Source: Vanrija pseudolonga (Eukaryota > Basidiomycota > Tremellomycetes > Trichosporonales > Trichosporonaceae). Taken from it: a DNA stretch of 64,000 nt. This document shows, piece by piece, positions 47,721 through 58,254 of this stretch (its first letter is position 1; every line of letters begins with the position of its first letter). Both the position numbers and the translations under genes were made by a program. Location: NCBI RefSeq assembly GCF_020906515.1, contig NC_085852.1, forward strand, positions 558,001-622,000, in the 5' to 3' direction. Below the pieces are notes generated by a model. The model did no database searches. It was given only the letters and a program-made list of their open reading frames with translations, and was not told the DNA's origin.

Positions 47721-48988
47721 CTAAACCTCAACCTCGGGCTCGAGGTCACCGAACGGCCTGCTCCGGAAGTACGACTCGTCAAACCAGTGGACGCGGACAA
47801 AGCCGTCCTCGGCTCCCGACGCATATGCCCTGCCCTGGGGGTGGACCGCGAGCGTGTTGATGGGACCGAAGTGTCCCTTGACACGGCCGACCTCCTCCTC
47901 GAACAGCTTGTGCCAGAACCGTGACTCGAACTTGCCGGCGCGGCTCGACGTGGTCGTGACGTTCATGGCGTCCTGGCCACCGCCGAGGATGACGTAGGGG
48001 CGGAGAGGGGCGATGCAGGCAGAGTTGAGCGGCGTCTCGGTAGGGTACACCTTCATCTCCTGGAGCGTGTCCGAGTCAAAGATGCGCGCAGTCTTGTCCT
48101 TGGACGACGTGATAAAGTACGTGCCGTCGGGCGAGAGCTGGATGTCGGTGATGGTCGAGGTGTGCGCGTCGTCGACGTAGTTGACCTCCTCGCCCGTCTT
48201 GGCGTCGTACTTGGCGACCTTGCCGTTGTCGTGGCCAGTGAGGATGAACTCGGACAGGGGAGCCCAGAGCGCGACAGTCGCCTTGGAGCCGGTGAGGATA
48301 ATCTCCTTGAGGGGAGTCGACGACGACGCAGCAGGGTCCTCGCGGTTGATCTTGAACGTCCGGATGACGGATGGCTGGCCCGTTCGCTGCTCGGTGATGC
48401 ACAGTGCCAGCTCGTCGTCCTCGCTGCGTTGGGTCAGTTGCTGTTGACGCGCTCTGCGCCGCGCCGCACGGCCTCCAGCCACGCCGCGCCGCTCCTCGCC
48501 TCGCCTCGGCTCACCTCCAGTCCACACGCGTCACAGCCGTCAAAAACTCCCACGTCTTGAGGCACTTGCCCGTCGACACGTCCCACAGCTTCATCGTGTT
48601 GTCCGCCGCGCCCGTCAAGAGGTATTTTGTCTGCGCTAGACTCGGGTCAGTGCCGGCGCCGCGCCACCCAACTGCACTGCAAAACTCACAGTCACAGGCG
48701 ACGGTCCACACCGAACCGTTGTGGCCGTTGAATGTGCCCAGACGCTCGCCGTTGGACGTGAACCACGCATTCACAATCTTGTCCTTGGACGCCGAGAAGA
48801 GCAGGTCGCCCTCGGCGTTGAAGACGATCTGGGTGAGCGAACGCTCGTGTCCTGTAAATGTTAGAACGGGCCCCCCAGGCGCGCGTTTCGCGCGCTTTCT
48901 TCGCGCGACACCAACCTTGCAGGATGATAGGCTTCTGCGGAGCGTGTCAGCGCTGTCTCGGCGTCGCTGTCGGCCTCGTACGCACCAT
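47721..48988 (-). CDS. TIF34: Translation initiation factor eIF3 subunit i
   Basis: Five exons (48988-48986, 48934-48916, 48851-48690, 48635-48515, 48423-47721) encode 335 residues. The first coding exon holds only the ATG; exon 2 adds KPIILQ to give [16 protein letters not shown], the conserved eIF3i start. WD40 repeats follow: [66 protein letters not shown] and [17 protein letters not shown]. The protein forms a seven-bladed propeller that joins eIF3b and eIF3g on the 40S subunit. Exon 4 is assigned acceptor CTAG because it keeps TKYLLTG in frame. Confidence 0.92.
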
Positions 48989-49278
48989 GATGTCGGCCTT
49001 TTTGGGTGTAGTCTAAGTCTATTCAACGTCGTTGACAATAGACCTCGAAATCTGGACAGAGCCAGCAAAGACTGAGTGCGTGGCGGAAAAACGGCGTTTT
49101 CGGGGTCTGTGGCGCAGTTTTCTAATCAACCAGTCCTAATGGTCACGTGGCCGTAATCCTAATCAATCGGATTACAACTCGTTGCTCTCTCCCACATCAA
49201 CCGAATGGGTATCGCATGCACAACAATGAAATACGAGAATGCAAGTCCAAGTAACCTGAGCCCCTCCCCTCCATGCAT

Positions 49279-50483
49279 CTAGAACCGCTGCTTCATCCGC
49301 GCGCCGACAGTCTTCAAGTGGGCATAGACCTTGCCTGGGGGAGTTAGTGGCTATCAGGGAGCGGTTTCAGTAGCCACTCACCAGGAGGAGAACCGAGAAT
49401 GAGCGAGACGACGGCGTCACGCGCAATCTTGATGTTCTGGACCGAACCAAGGATGTGAATTTGGCTGCGGGGTTAGTGCTGCGGTTCACCAGCGCATGAC
49501 AGCACTTACGTCTCGGCGAGGACGATACGTGTCCGGCTTGCGTTCTCGATCGAGAACTTGACCTTGCCGCCTTCACCGGCGATACGGCCTGGGTAGTGTC
49601 AGAATATGTGGTACACACTGCGTTGAGGACGATTGAGAGAGGTGCGAAGCTGACACAGGAGCGAGGCCGACAGCTCCGCCCAGCCCAGCGCCCACCCTTG
49701 TTGACTCACCAATAGCACGCGACAGGTGGTCACCGTGGAGCGTCTTGACATCCTTGACCTCGAACGAGTCGATGTACAGGTCGTCGAGACGGAGGAGGGC
49801 AAGTGCGTCCTGCGACGTCAGCGGGTGTCAAGGGAGACAAGAGGGGATCGTCAATGGCTATGAGCACGGAGCAACAGCCACTCCGACCCCCACCCCACTC
49901 ACGTTAACCTCAAAGCCGAGCGCAAACGCCTTGACAAAGTCGGCACCCTTCTGCACGGCACCCGAGTCGACGGTGTGTCCCGAGCTCTGCGCTCATCAGC
50001 TCGGCTCCCGGTGGGTATCCACAATCCTCCTCCACCCACCTTGATCTCGACGGCGCGGCGCTTGACGTTCATGCGGACCTGGAGGCCGAGCATCTCGACC
50101 AGAGGGGTGTAGATGTTGATCCACTCGCGCTTGAGCGGCGTCATGCGGTGCGGGGGGATGGGCACGCGGCGGAACTCGCCCTTGAGGGTGGTGGATGTCT
50201 CGGCGGCGGACAGGGGGGCGAAGCCAGACGACGAGGCGGCTGTGCCGTCGACCTCCATTGCTGCTGCCGATGCCGCTGCGGGAGTAGACGAGGGGCCAGC
50301 CTGCTGGTTGATGAGGACCTGGTCGTCGTCCGAGAAGCCCTCGCCGTCGACGTCCATCTCGGCCTCGACGGGGGCAGGGGCCGCAACGCCCGCCTTCTTG
50401 GTCTTGGGCTTGACGACTGAGATCTCGCGAGGCGCCTCGAGCTGCGCCTGGAGCGCCTTTTGACGATGTGACTTGTGAGCCAT
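49279..50483 (-). CDS. PNO1: KH-domain pre-40S factor PNO1 (DIM2)
   Basis: Six exons (50483-50040, 49986-49903, 49809-49710, 49588-49510, 49464-49382, 49334-49279) encode 281 residues. An acidic N-terminal ~100 residues precede [60 protein letters not shown] and the highly conserved C-terminus [19 protein letters not shown]1 binds the 3' end of 18S rRNA in pre-40S particles, guards site D from the nuclease Nob1 and recruits the dimethylase Dim1. Nucleolar and cytoplasmic by family. It shares orientation with eIF3i (297 bases away) and lies near RIO2. Confidence 0.95.
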
Positions 50484-51215
50484 GGTGTGTAGGTGTGTAC
50501 GAGTAGAGTAACAGTCGAGAGGTGTAATCTAGCACACTGTGATGATGGGCCTCGTTGATGCGTGCGTTCAACAATCTTGCTCGCAGTGGAGAACTTTTGA
50601 CGGGGGGCCACGTGGGAAACCCTGAAGGTGCGCTTGGTGGCAAAAATTGACTTTTGATTCCGTCGGGGAAGAGAGCTGGTGGAGGTCGTCCAAGAGGGGC
50701 TTGGTGGGTGGGGACAAGGTCGGACGAGATGCAGACGGTGCAACTGTTTGTTGGTCCTCAACGAGCAACAAAGATGCATACTGCAGCTTGGTATATGGGA
50801 GGACATGGAGGATGCTGACATACCCAGGCCGGCGATCCATCAACCTAAGCCGCGACCCTTGGCAGATTCCTGCCACTGAGGGCCGTGCGCTGATGACCAG
50901 TCCCCCCGCGACGTCGTCCTCCAGCTCTCCGAGAAGACTCAGTCACAGCGGCGACTCCTGCCTAAGTCGATGGAGCAGGCATAATGGTTGTTCCCGTCCC
51001 CGCCATGTATGTATTGCAAGCAGGTCAAGGGCGACCATCGGCGTGTCCCACTGCTAGCTTTAGCTCGTCAGGGTTTCAAATGACGTGCTGTGGCGATAAC
51101 AGTCGCTGTCGGCAAATACCCCAGACGACACCCACGTCCAATGCCTAGCTAGCGTCGCCACAATGCAAGGCATGAACAGGCATGATCTCACCTCCGTAAT
51201 TCTACTCAGAACACG
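50484..51215. other. Divergent intergenic region
   Basis: This separates PNO1 (minus) from the 2OG oxygenase gene (plus). Overlapping short ORFs look non-coding. No RNA gene or repeat recognised. Confidence 0.5.
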
Positions 51216-52450
51216 ATGCCCATCGCCGTGACCCCAGCCGAGCCGACAGCTGCCCCGCTGCCAAAATGGCAACGCCCGGCGAAGACGACGACGGACCTTC
51301 CCTGGGCCAAGATCAAGGTGCTCGATCTCGCCAACTTCGACCAGCCGGGCGGGAAGGCACAGCTAGCGGAAGAGCTGCGAGGAGCGGTGAGCTGACAGAT
51401 TGGTTTCCTGCAGCTGACACCAGGTCCACGACACGGGCTTCTTCAGCCTCATCAATACCGGCTTCACGCCTGAGGAGGTGCAGCAGCAGTACGATATCGG
51501 GCAGGCCTTCTTCGCGCTGCCCAAGGATGAGAAGGACGCCCCGGGGCTTCGGTGCGACTTTACGCGGGGGCACTACTTTGGCTATCGGCCGGTATGTTAT
51601 TTACACACAGTCCTCCGCTGACCCCAGGCACACGAGAAGACGCTGCAGGGCACCAACGTGCTCGACAACATCGAGTCGCTGAACATTGCCAAGTTTATCC
51701 CCGCGTACGAGCACGAGCCGTTCCACCCGTTCTTCGAGGCGCACCGCAAGGACATTGAAGCCTTCTCTAGGGTGCGTGGTGCCGAAGGCGGACCAATCCT
51801 GACGCCCGCCGCAGAAATCCCAAGCCCTCGCGGCCAAGGTCTTCACCCTCTTCTCGCTCATCCTAGAACTGCCAGAGGACTACTTCTCCAGCCGGCACGC
51901 GTACGATGACGCGTCGGAAGACCACCTGCGGTACATGATCTACCGGCCGCGCCCGCTCGCAGAGGACGAGAAGGTCGGCCGGACATGGTCGCGCGCGCAT
52001 ACCGATTTCGGCAGCCTTACGCTGCTTTGGAGCCAGGACGTCGCCGGGCTGCAGATCAAGACGGGCTCAGGCGAGTGGCAGTATGTGCCCCCGGTCGACG
52101 GCGGGATCGTGTGCAACGTCGGCGACACGCTCGACTTCTGGTCCGCGGGGTACTTGAAGAGCACGACGCACCGCGTCACCCGCCCGCCAGAGGACCAGGC
52201 GCACATCCACCGCCTGGGACTGTTCTACTTTGTCCGGCCCGGCGACGACGTCGATATCAAGCCTGCCCCGAGCCCCCTCCTTCGGCGCCTGGGACTCATT
52301 GGAGCCGAAGAGGATACCGCAACGGCAGTCCGCGGGATCGACTATGTCCGCGCTCGGGTGAAGAATTACCACGATACCACCGACTACGACGACCGCAAGG
52401 GAAAGACATTCAAGGTCGGTGATCTGGAGATTGAGGACGAGGCGGCGTGA
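51216..52450 (+). CDS. 2-oxoglutarate/Fe(II)-dependent dioxygenase
   Basis: Four exons (51216-51386, 51424-51591, 51628-51771, 51815-52450) encode 372 residues. The fold is of the isopenicillin N synthase-like group: VHDTGFFSLINTGFT in the N-terminal DIOX_N region, RGHYFGYRP, then HTDFGSLTLLWS with iron ligands His and Asp (about residues 223 and 225), THRV with the second His (about 280) and HRLGLFYFV with Arg (about 294) at the 2-oxoglutarate site. It should hydroxylate or oxidise a small molecule in the cytosol. The substrate is unknown; neighbours are housekeeping genes, so no biosynthetic cluster is implied. Confidence 0.92.
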
Positions 52451-52740
52451 GCGGGGTCAGACAGGCTGTAGTGAGATGTTCTCGGCTGCGGGGATTGCTG
52501 TTGCGGTCCTTGTGGTGCGTTCAGCGTTGTATGCAGTGTCATGTATTGTTCAGGATGAGAAGTCGTTGCATCAAGCTCCAAGTCGAGGATATTGGGACGT
52601 CAGGGATTCCATGTGGAAGCCATGCGATTTGAAGCCGGCACGTGACCACCACCATCTCTTGAGATTTCTGTTGTGAGCCTCGACCACCGTCAAGACGCAA
52701 CACATATCGACCACTTGCATCAACAACCCACACGCCCAGC

Positions 52741-54579
52741 ATGAGGCTCGACGCCACCGACCTGCGGTACATCACCGCCGATGAGTTCCGCGTGCTCACC
52801 GCCGTGCGTCGGCTGTCCTCATACCCATTTACGCCCAGCTGACACCACCGCAGACCGAGATCGGATCCAAGAACCACGAGGTCGTGCCCTCGCACCTCAT
52901 CGCGCAGCTGTCCGGCCTGACGGGCGGCAACGTCAACAAGCTCTGTGGGCAGCTCGCCAAGCGCAACCTCATTGCGCGCGTCGTCAACGCGCGGTATGAT
53001 GGCTACCGCCTGACGTACGGCGGCCTCGACTACCTCTCCCTCCGCACCTTTACGCGCCGCAAGCCCGCAAGCGTGGCCAGCGTGGGCAAGAAGATTGGCG
53101 TCGGAAAGGAGAGTGACATCTACCTTGTGCGCGATGACGCCGAGGAGAAGCGCGTGCTCAAGCTTCACCGGTGGGTTGAGGACAGCGGAAACGTCTAACC
53201 CCCCAGTCTCGGTCGTATCTCGTTCCGCGCAATCAAGTCCAAGCGCGACTACCTCGGCAAGCGCTCCTCCGCGTCATGGATGTACATGTCGCGCCTATCG
53301 GCGCAGAAGGAGTTCACGTACATGAAGATTCTCTACGACCACGGCTTCCCCGTGCCCACGCCGATCGACCAGTCGCGCCACTGCGTCGTCATGAGCCTGA
53401 TCGACGCAGACCCCATGCGCGCCGTGATGCAGGTCGACGACGTGGCCGACCTGTACGGCCAGCTGATGGAGCTCATTATGCGCTTTGCGCGCTCTGGCCT
53501 CATCCACGGCGACTTTAACGAGTTCAACATCCTTGTGCCGCGCAAGGGTAAGGGGAACGGTGGCGACCCGATCGTTATCGACTTCCCTCAGATGGTGTCG
53601 ACGCGGCACGAGAACGCCGAGTTGTAAGTGCCTGCCCCGAGACAGCGCTGACACTGCCAGCTTCTTCAACCGCGACGTCAACTGCATCAGGCGGTTCTTC
53701 CGCAAGCGCTTCCGCTTCGAGGGCGCGACGTGGCCCGTGTGGAAGGACGTGCTGGCTGAGGAGGAGGCATACGAGGCGCAGGAGAGGAGACTGAAGGAGG
53801 AGGCTAAGCGGGCAGACGGCAAGGCAGAGGGAGAAGAGAAGGCAGAGGGCGCGGAGGAGGCCACGGAGGAGACGGCGGCCAAGGTCGTCGGTGACGCTGA
53901 GGAGGCAGCTGAGGACGAGGAGCCAGAACTCCGAGTCCGTCTGGATCTCCTGGTCGAGGCTAGCGGCTTTGGACGGCAACTGCAGCGCGAACTCGAGGAC
54001 GTGAGTTGGTCGTGTGAGGTCGTGTGACGTGAAGCTGACAACTGGCAGTACATGCTCGAGATTGGCGACATGCCCAACCCGGAAGTGGAGGACAACGAGG
54101 AGGAGGACAGCGAGGATGAGGATGATGACGAGGAGGAGGAGGAGGATGACGAGGAGGCAGACGCCGCAGCCGCCGACCCCGACGCGGAATCCTCGTCGGC
54201 TGCCGCCAAGCTCGAAGCCCTCCGCATCCACCGCGCGCTCGGCAACGACGGCAACCCCGAGGACGAGCTGCCCGAGGAGACGTACACCGAGTCTGAGGAG
54301 GAGTCTGACAGCGAGTCTGACTCTGGGCACTCTGGCGTCGCCCAGTCCGACTACACGCAGTATGTGCGTGCTCCGCGCGCACCGCGGGCGCGTCCAAACG
54401 TGTCCAAGCTGGGCGCGGTCGACGAGCTGCGCGAGATTGTCGCCAAGGACATTGAGCAGCAGCAGCGCGGCAAGAGCGGGCACCATGCACGCAAGGGCCT
54501 GCGCAAGGTCGGCAACGCCAAGGGACACAAGTGGAAGAGCTCGGCGAGCTACCTCACGGGACAGAACAGCGCGTGGTAG
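52741..54579 (+). CDS. RIO2: Atypical protein kinase RIO2
   Basis: Five exons (52741-52803, 52854-53170, 53207-53623, 53661-54000, 54049-54579) encode 555 residues. The N-terminal winged helix (MRLDATDLRYITADEFRVL, then HLIAQLSGLTGGNVNKLCGQ) marks RIO2. The kinase part has IGVGKESDIYLV (nucleotide loop), SLIHGDFNEFN-type catalytic loop (seen as LIHGDFNEFNILV, Asp about 229) and VIDFPQMVSTRHENAE (metal Asp about 252). The C-terminal ~200 residues are strongly acidic with Glu/Asp runs. RIO2 is an ATPase-like factor needed for cytoplasmic maturation of pre-40S subunits. Together with PNO1 it marks a 40S-related neighbourhood. Confidence 0.95.
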
Positions 54580-57500
54580 ACTTGGCGTTTGTGAGACTGT
54601 ATGCTATCTATTGGGGCTCGCGGCACACCGCAGGCACGGAAGTGTGGCGGACCTTATCGCGAGGTCAATCGTGGAGCAGATTGAAGCGAGGTCTGGAATG
54701 TTGTTTGAAGCAGCATTCAGCCACACGCAGCATGTGTCGCGGCGCACACGGCGCGAAGGGCGAAGAGACAACTCGTCTCGGAACCGTAAGCTGGCCCCGA
54801 CGGAGCGACCGGAGCGACCACGGAGAGGCGCCACTGCTGCGGGCGCCAAGCGCACGCGTCCAGGCTGCGTCGAGAAGGTGGGCGTGGGAGTGGGAGTGGG
54901 AGTGGGAGTGGGAGTGGGCGTGTTGTGGTTCGGAGTAAGCATAAGGCAAGGACCCAAGACTAGGTGTGGGCGCCTCGAAAACTGATTAGGCCAGGAGCTG
55001 ATTGCTTTCTTGCTTTCTTAGTGCTACCGACCCGAGAAATCCCAGTATTCTCGTGTGAGCAGCGGGTTTTCGTTAGCCTCGCCCACGATTTTTCTAACCA
55101 GCAGTTGCCAGTTTTCTAACCCTCGCTCACGCCGTGGGATTTGTTATCCGGCGACTGGTGGCCAAGAGACCAACGGATCGTAGTTAGTATCACAGCCGAT
55201 CAGGCGCTGGGTCAATAGGCCAGGGTGGGTGGGTGGGTGAGGCACTCACTCAAGTCGAGGCGAGGCCTGGCTCTGCCTCTGGATCGGGCAAAGCGTACAG
55301 TAGCCTGGTCTAGTCAATCACGACGCACGAAACATGTCTAATAGGAACACGATTAACTGCTAGAATCGCACAAGTGTCGGCATGTTGCAATTTGGGGCCC
55401 GGTCGCTTTCTCTTGTGGTAGTGTTTCGTGCTCGACGTGGTCATGTGCGACATTGGTGTAGTTGAATGGCGCGAGCTGGCCTCGTCCTTGAATGGCGTAC
55501 GGTGACTGATACGACTCGATCGGCGTGCCTCTACCATTGTAAGTAAGTGTTTCTTACTCTGTATGACGCTCGTGCGAGTCGCTGCTTGCTCGAGTGACAC
55601 CGCTGCCGGCACGCAGACGCCGCGTTCCAGAGCACTGGGTCTCCCGTGCCCCGAGACGAGGGTGGCATACCGCGCTGACGCTGACGCGCTCGGGTTTATC
55701 TCCTCCGTCGTTACCAGAATCCACTGAAGGGCGCTGCGCATCAATATCCCGACAAAATGTAGTCAATGCACTCAAGCACCACCGTCACGACTGCCGAGTA
55801 CTGACATACGCCGAGCGAGCGCCACACACGCACTGGCCTTCCCGAAGAGAACGACGCGTGACGCGTGAGGTGGTGGGCATGGTGGGTAGATGATGACGCC
55901 GAGCGCCACGCGCCGCCCTCAGGCGACCCTCGGCACAATCGGCAGGCAGCCAGCCAGCAGCAAGCACCCTGCCCCCCTTCACGTAGCAGTAGTCACCGCA
56001 CTCCCTGCCCCGGGTCCGAGGTGCCACTGGCAAGTTGCCGAGCGAGCGAGCGGGCGAGCAAGTGAGCGTCGCGTCGCGTCGGCGAGCGCCGCGGTGTGCT
56101 GACACTCATTCGGCTCTCCGGCGGGTCGGAGAGTCAATTGTCGCATGTGGCTGCGCCATATCGTGTGCGGGCAACGACGACGCGACGATTGGAGGCAAGT
56201 AAACACCGGCCCCCGCCGACATGTTCTTGCATAACAAACACCTCACTCTTGCGGGGAAGACGACAGCTCGACCACCGCGCCCAGAGGTATTTCGTACGGA
56301 CGCCCAGCATCCCGCGCCCACCGCAATCCGCAGCGGACAGTGGCCGAGCACGCCGAGGCCTTGGCGTCTTGGCCCGTTTCATCGTCACCACCTCGTCGCC
56401 TTGCCACTGTGTGCCTCTGCCGCCGGTCCGGCGCCCGCTCTCGCCCCGCCCCGCAGGGAGCTCCGTCACAGCGGATGATGGATGACACGGGTTGGCTGAG
56501 TGGGCGTGGGAGCGAGCGGGCGACTGAGAGTGGGTGTGGGAGTGTGGAGGGGAGGTCGCGTGGGAGGGCCAAGCGGTTTCGCCTGATCTGTGGCGGCCAC
56601 TCTCCGCAGCAACGACCGTCTCGGCGCTGCTGCCGAGCGCGGGTGTGTGTGTCGTGTGTCCGTCATGTTTGTTTGCAGCTTACCGGAACACAGAGGCAGT
56701 GCTGCACCTCGCCGCCAAGCTGCGGGGAGCGGCGCGCGGCGCGCGGAGCATTGGCCACCCGCTGCGCGCGCCGCCATGGACCACTACTGCTGCGATAGTT
56801 GTGCCGTAGTTAGCCCATCGCGCGCAAGTATAGCCCCAGCTGGCCGCTTTGGCCGCGCGTTCTGTGCCGACGACGGTCGGCGGCCGGCGTCTTCGGCTCG
56901 GAAGTGCCCCTCTGCGCTGCGCTGCGTGCATTCGGACAGTCAGCCCACCCACCCACACACCATTGGAGATGACGATCCACGTCTACAAATTATTACGAGG
57001 GGGTTGGCCTCGCGTTTGACCCTGGCGTCTGACCCTGCCATTCTGTCTGGGTGGACGGGGGGGCAAGGCAAGGCAAGCAAGCACGAAAAATTGTTCTCCG
57101 CCTGCCTTTGCATTCCCCCTCGGCGCGCTGCTGCTGTGCGCAAGCAGCGCCGCCAGCTCATGCATAGTACCCTTTGCACCGCTTCAATCGCGGGTCAAGC
57201 TCTTCCATGCCCGCGAGCGCGCTTGGCCGAAGCCACCGAACCAGGGTGTGCCGACCTACGGACCTGCGGTGGCACCGACGCGCCTGGAGGATTGAGGGTG
57301 CCTTGCAGGACGGACCCCGGATGGCTTGGTGTGATGTCTATCGACGTCGTCTGCGGGCAGAGCTTGCGGCCGTCTGTGGTCTTGCTGCTGCGGCGCCAGT
57401 CAGCAAGCCAACATGGGCCAGCCTGCACATGTCAACCTCTTATGCTACGCGTTGTCTCGCTTCTGCTTTGCATCTCTGTTCCTCTCATCCTCACGCTCTC

Positions 57501-58254
57501 TTGACGACGGCCACGATCCCATCACTCATTCAACTCCAATAAGCAGCCAGGGCAATCCAAGTCTTGGCATTTGCCTGCAGCAAGCCCGTCGCGGGAAAAA
57601 AACGACGAAACGTACGACACAGTAGAAAACAAGGTACGGCCGTGATTGCGAAGTGGGCTTCGCACGAACTGCGGCGCGCGCGCTAGACGACGAGGGAGCA
57701 ACGCGCCAAGGGTCTAGCGGCCAGCCTCTGCTGCTTGGCACGCAAGTGAGGCTCACTCAGCCTACGCAAGCCAAGGTCAGCTCAGGAGGGTTGCCGTTGC
57801 TTTGCCATCACAACGGCACACCTCCAAGCACCCACACTCCCATAGCCCTGGCGTCACGTTTGCGTTTGGTGTTTCCTTACCCCATCTCTCGCAGCGACTT
57901 CCGTCCTCGTTGTTGTCTAACACACTCCTTCTTAGACCTTACACATTCGTTCATCGACGGCGAGATCGACGTAGAGCGAGACTCTTGTTCTGCTCGCAAC
58001 TTTTTTTTTCTCATTGTCGCCCTCCTCGCTGCTCTCCTCCGGCACAAAGCCTCTGAGCAGCGCACACTAGCGGCCTCGTCCTCGAACGCGACCGCCTGTC
58101 CCTTCCCCCTTGGATAAATCCCACGCCCATCAGTGCTGGTGCACAGACGTGAGTTGATGCGCGCGGGCGGCTTTGCGCAGCACATCCGCCGCTCGCCGCC
58201 GGCAACGACCTCGGTGGCTGACGTGATAGCGAAAAATCCAAGACACCCACCACG
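54580..58254. other. 3.7-kb intergenic region, no gene recognised
   Basis: This is the longest gap in the window. ORFs up to ~300 codons exist (for example around 56590-57504) but overlap others on both strands and show no family pattern. A GTGGGA hexamer array lies at 54884-54919. The last kilobase is likely the promoter and leader of the GMC oxidoreductase, including a T-run near 58003. A non-coding RNA or a fast-evolving gene cannot be excluded. Confidence 0.5.
54884..54919. repeat. (GTGGGA)n short tandem repeat
   Basis: About six near-perfect GTGGGA units lie downstream of RIO2. It is a simple repeat with no obvious role. Confidence 0.9.

Noticed and set aside
47721-54579. A secondary-metabolite cluster around the 2OG oxygenase
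   Set aside because: Its neighbours are translation and ribosome-biogenesis genes; no backbone synthase or tailoring genes are present.
56590-57504. A 304-codon ORF in the 3.7-kb gap
   Set aside because: It overlaps other long ORFs on both strands, has Cys- and Arg-rich composition typical of out-of-frame GC-rich DNA, and shows no family pattern or sensible introns.
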